Source: Lentibacillus lipolyticus
GTDB taxonomy: Bacteria; Bacillota; Bacilli; Bacillales; Amphibacillaceae
Direction of reading: 5' to 3'
DNA length: 38,953 nucleotides
Assembly (NCBI GenBank): GCA_004145795.1
Contig: SEIO01000029.1
Coordinates: 1-38,953, forward strand
The position numbers and the translations under genes are program-made. This document shows, one piece after another, positions 23,639-31,252 of this stretch. How positions within the stretch are numbered: the first letter of the stretch is position 1; each line of letters opens with the position of its first letter. Under the pieces are notes generated by a model. The model had not been told where the DNA came from. It worked only from the letters and a program-made list of their open reading frames with translations, and ran no database searches.

Positions 23639-24056
23639 GTGTGCCGATTACTGTTGGTAAAAACCAAAAGATTAGTGCCGGCCATTCATTTACAATTGGA
23701 ATGTCAGATATATTCACAATAAGCACAGCTGTGACAATTCCGATATAGGACCCCAACATTCCACCGATATGTTTAGGCAACCAATTATGCCGACGCCTTT
23801 TCCTCGCCAGATAACCGAATAACGCCAACCCATAGGAAAACAATGCAATAAAAAACAAATAAGCTGACTCTTGCCAGTGCATTACTGATGTGACGACCGC
23901 CGAAACAAACACAACAACATAAGATCCGTGATACAATTCTCCAAGGAATGTATGCCACCCATGTTGTTTTTTCGAAAAAGCTGCCAACAAACCAACGAGT
24001 AAACATAATGTCCCCGAAATGATATGAAATGTTAGAAAGAAACCAAATACGGTCAT
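23598..24056 (-). CDS. DUF2306-like membrane protein
   Basis: This 152-aa protein has four to five hydrophobic helices (about 4-25, 40-58, 63-83, 98-115, 125-145). Histidines sit near membrane boundaries (FLTFHIISGTL, QHGWHTFLGELYHGS) and in the KHIGGMLGSYIGIVTAVLI segment, a layout like DUF2306-type predicted membrane proteins; the match is from memory. The start follows GGAAAGGAAG. Its 3' end overlaps the CoA-transferase-like fragment in another frame, suggesting a recombination junction near its C-terminus. Confidence 0.65.
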   Translation of the reverse strand: MTVFGFFLTFHIISGTLCLLVGLLAAFSKKQHGWHTFLGELYHGSYVVVFVSAVVTSVMHWQESAYLFFIALFSYGLALFGYLARKRRRHNWLPKHIGGMLGSYIGIVTAVLIVNISDIPIVNEWPALIFWFLPTVIGTPIIIAVSRRVKIH

Positions 24057-24094
24057 AGACTTCCTTTCCCCTCCCCCCTGAGATTAGTTTGTTG

Positions 24095-24134
24095 CAACAA
24101 TATGACCAGATTCTAAAGGTCGCCCATTAAAGTA
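24095..24134 (+). repeat. Repeat copy with both halves close together
   Basis: CAACAATATGACC (24095-24107) matches the centre of the palindrome at 4582-4613, and CGCCCATTAAAG (24121-24132) matches the second half. The stop of the short frame at 24113-24229 lies between them. Confidence 0.5.
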
Positions 24135-24229
24135 GCCATAACCCAAATGTTTCCTAAGATAAAAGGTGCAAAGAAAAATGTGGCAATATAACAAATCACG
24201 AGTAAAATAAAAAATGTTTCTTGAATAAT
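24113..24229 (-). pseudogene. Possible 5'-truncated membrane gene ending in a repeat
   Basis: After a TAG the minus strand is open for 38 codons encoding two hydrophobic stretches (ETFFILLVICYIATFFFAPF and ILGNIWVMATLMGDL). Its stop falls within the repeat at 24095-24134. There is no ribosome site or standard start. It looks like the tail of a lost accessory membrane gene. Confidence 0.3.
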
Positions 24230-24303
24230 CTATTCTGATATTAGTTGGTATTGCCTGAAATGTGGCCTACAGCCATACTGCATAAAAATCTCGCCGGGGA
24301 ACT

Positions 24304-24969
24304 CTACAACCGCCTTGTATTATTATCATCATCAGCGATTATGAGACTAAATATATCAAGTTGTCCGCCTACACTTTGATATTTTGATGATTGAAGCGAG
24401 TGTCTGAAATTAATGTCAAATGTCCTATGTTCATTCGCATCAAGTTTCAATTGGTGATCTTTCAGATTGATTATGTTCGTTACATTGAATCTATTGTGAT
24501 CATATTTTTGGTTTATTGAAGCACAGAAAGTAACGGGATTGCTACTATGGTTCACAATGGAGATTTTACAATTGCCTTCAACAATACCTGAATCATTTGT
24601 ATCATATTCACAATTGCTTCCGTCCTGCTGAAATTCTAACGCATAAATACCATTTGCAAAGTTTGATTGATACACGTTTGCAAATAAGTTAGTTGGTATA
24701 AGTATCATCGCAAGAAAGAAAACAAAAATCATTTTACCGCTATATCGTTTCGCTAGAAAAAACAGACCTATGATTAACAGTATAAGAGAAATAATTCCTG
24801 TGAAATGAAGACCACTATTACCATTAGACCATGCAGTTACACCCATCAAACCAAGCAACCGGTCGATAACAGGTTCGCTATATATGAATTCCCATTTAAA
24901 TAAAAAAGCAAAGGCGAGCAACGCAAAACCTGCGATAACGAATGGTCTTGTTTGCTTTTTTTGTTCCAT
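24304..24969 (-). CDS. Membrane protein with extracytoplasmic C-terminal domain
   Basis: This 221-aa protein has three predicted helices (about 10-26, 53-72, 78-98) and then a soluble domain of about 120 residues. That domain contains three cysteines (SNCEYD, EGNCKISIV, FCASIN) and a beta-rich pattern (HRTFDINFRH), likely outside the cell. The start follows GGGAGGAATAAGG. It is an AT-rich accessory gene on the minus strand. I do not recognise the domain. Confidence 0.6.
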   Translation of the reverse strand: MEQKKQTRPFVIAGFALLAFAFLFKWEFIYSEPVIDRLLGLMGVTAWSNGNSGLHFTGIISLILLIIGLFFLAKRYSGKMIFVFFLAMILIPTNLFANVYQSNFANGIYALEFQQDGSNCEYDTNDSGIVEGNCKISIVNHSSNPVTFCASINQKYDHNRFNVTNIINLKDHQLKLDANEHRTFDINFRHSLQSSKYQSVGGQLDIFSLIIADDDNNTRRL

Positions 24970-25042
24970 CCTTATTCCTCCCTTTTTTTCACTCCGTTAA
25001 ATGATCCTTATGTGTGCATGCACCAAGTTTTATTTCGGATAT

Positions 25043-25058
25043 GCGCCTGATCGGTTAA
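25043..25058 (+). repeat. GCGCCTGAT-type repeat overlapping a stop codon
   Basis: GCGCCTGATCGGTTAA; the stop of the 25055-25618 gene (TTA at 25055-25057) is inside it, as at 138-154 and 4315-4330. Confidence 0.5.
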
Positions 25059-25618
25059 TAAGCGAATTCAGGAGTTTCTTTAATTAAATTTCCATTTTCA
25101 TCGTAAAAAGAAAACAACCAGTTCTTATTCTTTTCATGAGCAATTTCAACCAAAAACATTCTATTTTTCACTGAAGATCTAACTTCTACTTTTTTCGAAT
25201 TTGACTTTTTATCTTGGGGTACTTCATAAGTAACCCTTATTTCTTTTACATTCTGAGGTTCATTGATTATACCGTATAGATATTTTAATCCAGTTTCTGA
25301 ATGGGTAAAGAAATAATTTGTAAGAAATTCAGTGAGATTAGTATTTGATAAACCAATTGCCAATGAGTTTCCCTCTTCGATTTTATAGTGACCAGATTGT
25401 TTTTGATATTTATTTATGACAAGAGTTTTTTCTCCATCATTACTACGATATTTGTAAACGACTACCTTGTCTTTTGGAGCTTTAAAAATATCAATAACTT
25501 CCCCTGAACTGTTATATCTATTTATTGCCTTTTCTAATGTCGGGTTATATCCAACCCATATGAAAGATATTAACAACAATGCAGACAAGATAATTATGGT
25601 AAATATTTTTTTCGACAT
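25055..25618 (-). CDS. Membrane-anchored or secreted hypothetical protein
   Basis: This 187-aa protein has an N-terminal hydrophobic segment (IFTIIILSALLLISFIWVGY, residues 5-24) without a lipobox, so it is probably anchored or secreted. It continues as a beta-rich domain (KDKVVVYKYRSNDGEKTLVI, KNRMFLVEIAHEKNKNWLFS, FYDENGNLIKE). The overall pattern resembles small extracytoplasmic stress or immunity-type proteins of Bacilli, but no family is recognised. The start follows GGTGG. AT-rich accessory gene with a repeat at its stop. Confidence 0.6.
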   Translation of the reverse strand: MSKKIFTIIILSALLLISFIWVGYNPTLEKAINRYNSSGEVIDIFKAPKDKVVVYKYRSNDGEKTLVINKYQKQSGHYKIEEGNSLAIGLSNTNLTEFLTNYFFTHSETGLKYLYGIINEPQNVKEIRVTYEVPQDKKSNSKKVEVRSSVKNRMFLVEIAHEKNKNWLFSFYDENGNLIKETPEFAY

Positions 25619-25835
25619 CCTAAATCCACCAATTCATTTTGATAATTATATTGTTATTTTAACATTAAGTTATTTCGTTATGTTAAACTCTACTGCCTAT
25701 TTTAGATCAGGTATTTCTTGAACGCCGCAGAAAAGGCACTAGAACTTAGAGAAGATGCATTGCGCAACCCGTTTCAAAACAATTTGTACCGAAATAAATC
25801 ATTGTAATTCTAATGATAGGTGTTTTATCCCTTAG

Positions 25836-25872
25836 ACATAAAAAAGGATATGGCATTATGTCCATATCCTCT
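25836..25872 (-). terminator. Terminator of the yrrN-yrrO operon
   Basis: AGGATATGG (25845-25853) pairs with CCATATCCT (25862-25870); the minus strand continues TTTTTTATG. Confidence 0.85.
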
Positions 25873-25886
25873 AGTAAGGCAATCTA

Positions 25887-27119
25887 TCATTTCCTTTTTC
25901 GCATAATATCGAATGGTTTCACAGGTGTATTGACTTTCATTTTTACAATCATCATCGCTTTTGGGGCGCGTTCAATTGGTACATCTTCTTCATCCCATAA
26001 TTGTTCAATTGTTTGGTACGTATGTGTGAACCCAGGGCCATAGAACTCTACTACATCACCTACACCAAAGTTGTTCCGCTGCTGAATTGTAGCAATTTGT
26101 GTTTCCGCATTGTATTCTAAAACTTGGCCAACAAATGCATAAGCAGGGATTTTACGGCGTTTTCCAAATAACTGTTCATTTTCTGTTGGGGTGCCATAAT
26201 AGAAACCTGACGCTAATTCACGCTGGGCCACCTTCCATAACTCATTTTCCCACTCCTGTTTAAAAATATAGTTTTCAGGGTCACGGCAATAGGTGTCAAT
26301 CGCTTTACGATATACATTAGAAACAGTGGATACATAATGTATAGACTTCATACGCCCCTCAATTTTTAAACTGTCTACTCCATTTTCTACTAAATCAGGT
26401 ATATGACGTATCATAGACATATCAACAGCACTCATGGAAAAGTCTTCTACTGGGTCTCCAGCAAGAACAGATGTCTGTTCACCAGGGCGGGGGATCTCGA
26501 ATAAGTCATATTTCCACCGACAGGATTGTGAGCACCCGCCACGGTTCGCATCACGATTGGACATATGATTTGATAATGTACAACGTCCTGAATAGGATAT
26601 ACACATAGCACCATGAATGAATGCTTCGATTTCTACATCTGTATTTTGGCGAATTTCTTTAATTTCCTCCATACTAACTTCTCTTGCTAATACGACACGC
26701 TCTAGTCCTTCTTGTTGCCAGAAGTTCAGTGTTTCATAGTTGGTCGCAGATGCTTGCGTAGATAAATGAATCGGCAAGCCTTCTGCTTCAATTGCACATA
26801 TCTCTATTAACGCTGGATCTGATACAATAACAGCGTTAATTCCGATATCTCTAAGTGTTCGGAAAAACTCACCTGCACCTTCCTCATCCCCCTCATGTGT
26901 GACCATGTTTGCTGCAACATACACTTTGGCATGATGCTTTTTAGCGAAGTCAACGCCTTCTTTCATTTCGTCATAAGAGAAATTTCCTGCTCGACTTCTC
27001 AGCCCAAATCGATTTCCACCAATATAAACAGCATCCGCACCATAGCGAATGGCAATTTTCAACTTTTCAAGTGTTCCAGCCGGTGCTAGTATTTCTGGTT
27101 TTTTTGTCATTGTTTTCAT
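25887..27119 (-). CDS. yrrO: U32-family tRNA hydroxylation protein, YrrO/TrhP2 type
   Basis: This 410-aa peptidase-U32-like protein works, in B. subtilis, with YrrN in prephenate-dependent 5-hydroxylation of wobble uridine in tRNA. Visible features are the TIM-barrel start (KPEILAPAGTLEKLKIAIRY GADAVYIGG), EAFIHGAMCISYSGRCTLSN, the cysteine cluster continuing GGCSQSCRWKYDL, SLKIEGRMKSIHYVS and the C-terminal beta domain (VGDVVEFYGPG). I chose the ATG at 27119, which has GGGAGAG seven bases upstream; the longer frame from 27146 overlaps yrrN. It lies 13 bp after yrrN. The usual neighbours (trmR, udk, greA) are absent here. Confidence 0.93.
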   Translation of the reverse strand: MKTMTKKPEILAPAGTLEKLKIAIRYGADAVYIGGNRFGLRSRAGNFSYDEMKEGVDFAKKHHAKVYVAANMVTHEGDEEGAGEFFRTLRDIGINAVIVSDPALIEICAIEAEGLPIHLSTQASATNYETLNFWQQEGLERVVLAREVSMEEIKEIRQNTDVEIEAFIHGAMCISYSGRCTLSNHMSNRDANRGGCSQSCRWKYDLFEIPRPGEQTSVLAGDPVEDFSMSAVDMSMIRHIPDLVENGVDSLKIEGRMKSIHYVSTVSNVYRKAIDTYCRDPENYIFKQEWENELWKVAQRELASGFYYGTPTENEQLFGKRRKIPAYAFVGQVLEYNAETQIATIQQRNNFGVGDVVEFYGPGFTHTYQTIEQLWDEEDVPIERAPKAMMIVKMKVNTPVKPFDIMRKRK

Positions 27120-27132
27120 ATAATATCTCTCC

Positions 27133-28047
27133 CTATTGCACTTCACTAGGATCTTTTAGGAAAAATCCCTCATCTAATGTTCGTTCTTTTGGATGATGTT
27201 GCATGAGTTGCTCGTTTAACTGTTCCATTTGTTCCTGTGTCCATTTATCGTCTAATAACATTTGTTTCGCTTTCGCAAAAAGACGGGCAATCTCAACATA
27301 ATCTTTTCCTCGTGTAAAGACTCCATCAAGCTTCCATCTGGTTAAACCGATTTCTACTAATTTGTCTAAGTGAGGAAAAAGATTTATATCATTTGTATTA
27401 AATACATGAGTTCCATTTATATCCTCATATATGGAATAATGGGTCTCTGGTTTTTTTGGTTCAGAAATATACAATGCATTCGTATTTGGTTTGTGTTCTT
27501 TCGTATAGTTATAGTAATTTTCAACGAGTGGCCGCTTGGAGTGATGGATACAAGTTGCCCCATATACTTGTACTTCTACAGGTACTGTCACCTTCGTTCC
27601 AATTGATTTTAATTCTTCATACATAATTTCTCTTGCCAGCACGGCACCTACCGCGCCACGTTTTGCCCAAAAATTAATGTGTTTCGCACTTGTTACCAAT
27701 GTTTGCGCATCATATATAAAGGGCAAATTAATGCCGTGGGTTTGCAGGAGATGGATGACACCAGGGTCGCCAATGGTAACCGAATCAGCACCAACTTCCT
27801 GTAAAAATTGTAAATACGGAACAACCGTTTTAATACGATCATTATGCATGATGGCATTGACAGCAACAGAAACCTGTTTGTTCTGTTCATGCGCTATTTT
27901 GATTATTTCAGTAATTTCATTTCGTGAAAAAGATTTTGGCAAACGCAATCCAAACGCATCTTCTCCGATATAAAGTGTATCCACGTCTGTTGCGACAAGA
28001 GCTTTCGCTTGTTCAACAGACTCTGCAGTTGCTATGATCTCAATCAT
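27133..28047 (-). CDS. yrrN: U32-family tRNA hydroxylation protein, YrrN/TrhP1 type
   Basis: This 304-aa shorter U32 protein is the partner of YrrO. It shows DTLYIGEDAFGLRLPKSFSR, VAVNAIMHNDRI, VTIGDPGVIHLLQTHGINLP, VPVEVQVYGATCIHHSKRPL and RWKLDGVFTRGKDYVEIARL. It lacks the full cysteine cluster of YrrO, keeping one Cys in GATCIHHS, which is normal for this subfamily. The start follows AAAGGGG. It is the first gene of the two-gene operon. Confidence 0.9.
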   Translation of the reverse strand: MIEIIATAESVEQAKALVATDVDTLYIGEDAFGLRLPKSFSRNEITEIIKIAHEQNKQVSVAVNAIMHNDRIKTVVPYLQFLQEVGADSVTIGDPGVIHLLQTHGINLPFIYDAQTLVTSAKHINFWAKRGAVGAVLAREIMYEELKSIGTKVTVPVEVQVYGATCIHHSKRPLVENYYNYTKEHKPNTNALYISEPKKPETHYSIYEDINGTHVFNTNDINLFPHLDKLVEIGLTRWKLDGVFTRGKDYVEIARLFAKAKQMLLDDKWTQEQMEQLNEQLMQHHPKERTLDEGFFLKDPSEVQ

Positions 28048-28190
28048 TTCCAGGCCCCTTTATTGCAATATGTATATCAATAAAGAAGTGTATCATAGTA
28101 TCAAAGATGAAGCTGTGCTGCCTGTCACTTTCGGGATTTAGTCAAAGCCAGAGGGGGGTTTTTCGCTGACGGACTTTTATTTCTAAAATT

Positions 28191-28206
28191 GCGCCCGATT
28201 CTTTAA
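28191..28206 (+). repeat. GCGCCCGAT-type repeat
   Basis: GCGCCCGATTCTTTAA, the copy closest to the consensus, 14 bp beyond the stop of the zinc-ribbon gene at 28220. Confidence 0.55.
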
Positions 28207-28219
28207 TAATGTGTCAACA

Positions 28220-28441
28220 TCATTCAAAAAGGCACTCATCCTTACTGCTTAATTTAATGCTGAAAATAAGAAATGGAACGAATATAAGACTTAGATATCC
28301 TAAAGTAAATAATTTTTGTGTTTTAATAGAAATATATTGCCTCTCCCCACAGTTGGAGCAGTTTTTACCGTCCTTTGAGAATCCGAGAGACAAAATTTCT
28401 TTAGTTTTCCAATTATAATTACAGTTAGTGCACCGTGCCAC
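28220..28441 (-). CDS. Zinc-ribbon membrane protein (TIGR04104-like)
   Basis: This 73-aa protein begins with a zinc ribbon (CTNCNY at 4-9 and CSNCGE near 28-33) followed by one hydrophobic hairpin (KLFTLGYLSLIFVPFLIFSI). The C-x2-C...C-x2-C plus membrane layout fits the TIGR04104 putative zinc-finger family of Bacilli, and the paralogue at 30247-30546 has the same layout. GTG start at 28441 after GAGGAGG. Function unknown. Confidence 0.75.
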   Translation of the reverse strand: MARCTNCNYNWKTKEILSLGFSKDGKNCSNCGERQYISIKTQKLFTLGYLSLIFVPFLIFSIKLSSKDECLFE

Positions 28442-28510
28442 AAAACAGCCTCCTCTCTTTTTATTTGCTACATTTCTAATTTAATTTGAACCAAATAGAA
28501 GCATAACCTT

Positions 28511-28538
28511 GTGCGACAATTGCGCACGATTGTTGTAA
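28511..28538 (+). repeat. Repeat with GTGCG/CGCAC hairpin
   Basis: GTGCG (28511-28515) and CGCAC (28523-28527) form a 5-bp stem with a 7-base loop overlapping the core GCGCACGATTGTTGTAA (28522-28538). It ends 1 bp before the chrA stop codon. Confidence 0.55.
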
Positions 28539-28539
28539 A

Positions 28540-29742
28540 TCAGATACCTATAAAATTAATAATATACCCACCTACAACACCTAAAATAACGATAAGCCAC
28601 GCAGGAACTTTCCAGATGTTTAGTAAAGCAAATAATATTACACCTAAAGCAAAGTCCGAAGCATCAAAGATAGAACTTTTTATAACAGGATCATAAAAAG
28701 CAGCTAATAATATGCCCACAACACTGGCATTAACACCCATTAGAATCCCTTGAAAAGAAGCGCGTTTACGCAATTCGTTTAAAAACGGTAACGCTGCTAC
28801 AATAAATAAAAATGATGGTAAGAAGATACCTATAGTTGCTGCTATAGCACCTCCGATTCCTTCCATCATAGTTCCTAAGTAACTGGAAAACGTAAACAAA
28901 GGTCCGGGTACAGCTTGAGCCATTCCATAACCAGCCAAGAATACATCAGGTGATAATAAGCCCTGTGGTACAATTTCACGTTCAATCATTGGTAATACTA
29001 CGTGTCCCCCGCCAAAGACTAAAGAACCAACTCTAAAAAATGTATCGAATATGCTAAACAAAGGGTTATTCGTTAGCTTTGTTATTATCGGTAAAGCAAT
29101 GAGGAAGACAACTAAAATAGTTAATGATATTATTCCAGTTTTCTTTGAAATGTTCACAGAAAAAGGTTTTACATTAGACTCAGCTTTATCTTTAAAAAGT
29201 TTTAAACCTAACAATCCTGCTCCCAAAATAATTAGAATCTGCATCCATGCCGATGGATAAATTAACATAATAGACGCAGCCACAACGGCAATCGCGAGGC
29301 GTGTTTTATCTGGTGTCAGCTTCTTCCCTAATCCAATTAAAGCGTGTAACACAACAGCTGCAGCTACGACCTTCAAACTATGAATGAAACCTGCATTTTC
29401 CAATGAAAAGGTCTGATAAAGCATAGCGAATACTACTAGAACAATAATCGATGGCAAGGTAAATCCTATCCACGATACCATTCCCCCTAAAAGGCCACCA
29501 CGCATCATACCTATTGAAATTCCTACTTGGCTACTCGCAGGTCCGGGAAGAAATTGACAAAGAGCAATTATATCAGCGTAGGTTTTATCGTCTAACCATT
29601 TTCGGCGATCAATATATTCATCTTTAAAATAAGCTAGATGAGCAACTGGTCCACCAAATGATGTGAGTCCTAACTTTGTGGAAGCAAATAAAATTTCTAA
29701 TAGAATCTGAAAACTGGTTTTATCTTTATTTTGTTTTTCCAT
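28540..29742 (-). CDS. chrA: ChrA-type chromate transporter
   Basis: This 400-aa protein with two CHR domains is the long-chain ChrA form. The first domain carries the signature LTSFGGPVAHLAYFKDEYID and CQFLPGPASSQVGISIGMMR; the second repeats it in degenerate form (FFRVGSLVFGGGHVVLPMIE, AQAVPGPLFTFSSYLG). About ten membrane helices are likely. Family members export chromate, sometimes by sulfate antiport; actual substrate is not proven here. The start follows AAGGGAGAG. It lies 12 bp after a PadR-type regulator, so it is probably the regulated target. Confidence 0.92.
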   Translation of the reverse strand: MEKQNKDKTSFQILLEILFASTKLGLTSFGGPVAHLAYFKDEYIDRRKWLDDKTYADIIALCQFLPGPASSQVGISIGMMRGGLLGGMVSWIGFTLPSIIVLVVFAMLYQTFSLENAGFIHSLKVVAAAVVLHALIGLGKKLTPDKTRLAIAVVAASIMLIYPSAWMQILIILGAGLLGLKLFKDKAESNVKPFSVNISKKTGIISLTILVVFLIALPIITKLTNNPLFSIFDTFFRVGSLVFGGGHVVLPMIEREIVPQGLLSPDVFLAGYGMAQAVPGPLFTFSSYLGTMMEGIGGAIAATIGIFLPSFLFIVAALPFLNELRKRASFQGILMGVNASVVGILLAAFYDPVIKSSIFDASDFALGVILFALLNIWKVPAWLIVILGVVGGYIINFIGI

Positions 29743-29754
29743 ATTACTCTCCCT

Positions 29755-30060
29755 TTATTTGATTTCTTTAAAAAGTTCATATGCTTTAGATCTTGCTTCG
29801 TTAAGCACGGTCTCTCCTTTACTTGTAATGCGATAATATTTTCTGATCTTTCCATCCACATTAACTTCTTCTTTTTCCAATAACGCATCTTTTTCCATAT
29901 TGTGAAGAATTGGATATAAGGTCCCTGCACTTATTTCATATCCATGTTCACGTAATTCTTCTAACATCCAAGAACCATAGATAGCTTCCTCTTTGGCATG
30001 ATGTAAGATATGAATCTGAATGAATCCTAAGAATAATTTTCTTAACACTTTATTATCCAA
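29755..30060 (-). CDS. PadR-family transcriptional regulator
   Basis: This 101-aa winged-helix regulator shows the PadR pattern: LRKLFLGFIQIHILHHAKEE, AIYGSWMLEELREHGYEISA, GTLYPILHNMEKDALLEKEE and KIRKYYRITSKGETVLNEA. The start is a TTG at 30058-30060 with AAAGGAGAG upstream; the longer upstream frame has no site. Given the adjoining chrA it is likely a repressor relieved by chromate or a related stress, by analogy with other padR-chrA pairs. Confidence 0.88.
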   Translation of the reverse strand: MDNKVLRKLFLGFIQIHILHHAKEEAIYGSWMLEELREHGYEISAGTLYPILHNMEKDALLEKEEVNVDGKIRKYYRITSKGETVLNEARSKAYELFKEIK

Positions 30061-30080
30061 GTAATCTCTCCTTTCAATAA

Positions 30081-30105
30081 CGAAAGTCAATATCGTCTTT
30101 CGATA
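30081..30105 (-). promoter_or_regulatory. Candidate PadR operator
   Basis: Two overlapping palindromes lie 20-45 bp upstream of the padR start: CGAAAG (30081-30086) with CTTTCG (30097-30102), and TATCG/CGATA in TATCGTCTTTCGATA (30091-30105). They are well placed for self-repression. Confidence 0.5.
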
Positions 30106-30170
30106 ACAATGATACACTAGACTCATTACAGTTTTAATTATTTTTTCACTACATATACAATACTAAACAA

Positions 30171-30186
30171 TCGGCCCGTTTGCGGC
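30171..30186 (+). repeat. CGGCCCGTT-type repeat
   Basis: TCGGCCCGTTTGCGGC matches the TGGCCCGTT form; it lies 61 bp beyond the stop of the zinc-ribbon gene at 30247. Confidence 0.4.
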
Positions 30187-30246
30187 ATATTTTTTATAAA
30201 GAAACAGCTTGATTGTGACGGAAACGGCTATGTTGTCACGCACGAT

Positions 30247-30546
30247 TTACCAGAGTGGTTCCTCTTCATTCGATAATTGCATAAAAAAAGGATAAACCGT
30301 CATTATACCCACCGATAAAATAGCCGCAATGAAAACAGTCATCATGAGGCTGACGTCAAAAATGGGAAGTATAAATATAAGCGGCAGTGGTAGCATGCCA
30401 AGAAAACCGCTCCGCCGCTTTGATGCAGTTGATTCATATTGCCATTCGCAGCAATGCGGGCATTTCATTCTTAGACCGAATTTCATTATTCGTTTCATCG
30501 TCTGTTTCCACGTCCAGTTCGTGCCGCAATGCTGACATACAGGCAT
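30247..30546 (-). CDS. Zinc-ribbon membrane protein (TIGR04104-like)
   Basis: This 99-aa protein has an N-terminal zinc ribbon (MPVCQHCGTNW and KCPHCCEWQYES), then two helices (GFLGMLPLPLIFILPIF and MMTVFIAAILSVGIMTVYPF). It is a paralogue of the 28220 protein. The ATG at 30546 follows GAGAGGGG. It lies 25 bp downstream of csaA in the same direction. Function unknown. Confidence 0.75.
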   Translation of the reverse strand: MPVCQHCGTNWTWKQTMKRIMKFGLRMKCPHCCEWQYESTASKRRSGFLGMLPLPLIFILPIFDVSLMMTVFIAAILSVGIMTVYPFFMQLSNEEEPLW

Positions 30547-30571
30547 GAATCCCCTCTCCCTTCCATTTAAT

Positions 30572-30904
30572 TCAGGAAATCGGCGTGCCATTTTCTACCG
30601 GCTCATCCGTCTTCAGAAGCACAACGTCTCCTTCCTCAGGAGTACCGCCAAGTACCAAAGCTTCCGATTTAAATCCTGCGATACGCATCGGCGGAAAATT
30701 GACAATGCCAATCACCTGGCGTCCTATCAGCTGCTCCGGCTCATATCTCGACGTAATCTGTGCCGATGACTGCTTCATGCCAATTTCTTTACCGAAGTCT
30801 ATTTTTAATTTGATGGCCGGCTTCCTGGCCTCCGGAAACGGCTCCGCTTCTAGAACCGTTCCGACACGCATATCCAGCTCCATAAAATCATCGATTGTCG
30901 CCAT
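30572..30904 (-). CDS. csaA: tRNA-binding protein CsaA
   Basis: This 110-aa protein is a single OB-fold tRNA-binding domain of the EMAP-II/MetG type: FMELDMRVGTVLEAEPFPEA, RKPAIKLKIDFGKEIGMKQS, SAQITSRYEPEQLIGRQVIG, IVNFPPMRIAGFKSEALVLG. CsaA is a dimer first described as a secretion-related chaperone in B. subtilis and later shown to bind tRNA. The ATG at 30904 follows GGAGGAA; five upstream in-frame codons hold the site and are excluded. Confidence 0.95.
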   Translation of the reverse strand: MATIDDFMELDMRVGTVLEAEPFPEARKPAIKLKIDFGKEIGMKQSSAQITSRYEPEQLIGRQVIGIVNFPPMRIAGFKSEALVLGGTPEEGDVVLLKTDEPVENGTPIS

Positions 30905-31252
30905 TAAATATTCCTCCATTAGTATATGATATTGTTATATAATATTGCCATCCAGCTACGACATTTATCCCTTTATTACGGATATATTTCGGCAAAACAT
31001 CAGCAAACTCCTGCTTTTTTGTCATTCACCCTGCCTTGTAATTGACAAAACTTTTAAAATGACAAATACCGGTTATCATTATATAATGGAAGTAAGCATA
31101 TATTCCTAGTAGGACTAATGTGCAGCACAAGACTTGCCAGGCAATGGTCAGGTCTTTTTCACAACAAGTAACGTATTTTATTTTGGCATCACATCAGTTG
31201 GTGCCAGAGCACCATATAGTTATTTACTTTTATTGAGGAGCGGATAAACTGT
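30905..31252. other. Divergent intergenic region with leader terminator
   Basis: The 348-bp gap between csaA and the DUF5392-like gene holds an AT-rich region for csaA and a plus-strand promoter: ATGACA (31059-31064), 17 bp, TATAAT (31082-31087). About 40 bp beyond the expected transcript start comes a hairpin starting AAGACTTGCC and ending GGTCAGGTCTT, then five T (about 31130-31164). This gives an untranslated leader of about 160 bases that may be attenuated. Confidence 0.55.

Noticed and set aside
24243-24300. TGTGGCC and TCTCGCC as a further double repeat
   Set aside because: Position after a stop codon fits, but the match is too weak by eye to count.
25705-25810. Plus-strand fragment with FLNAAEKALELREDALRNPF
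   Set aside because: Coding-like composition but only about 33 codons, with a stop just upstream and no start site; possibly a gene remnant.
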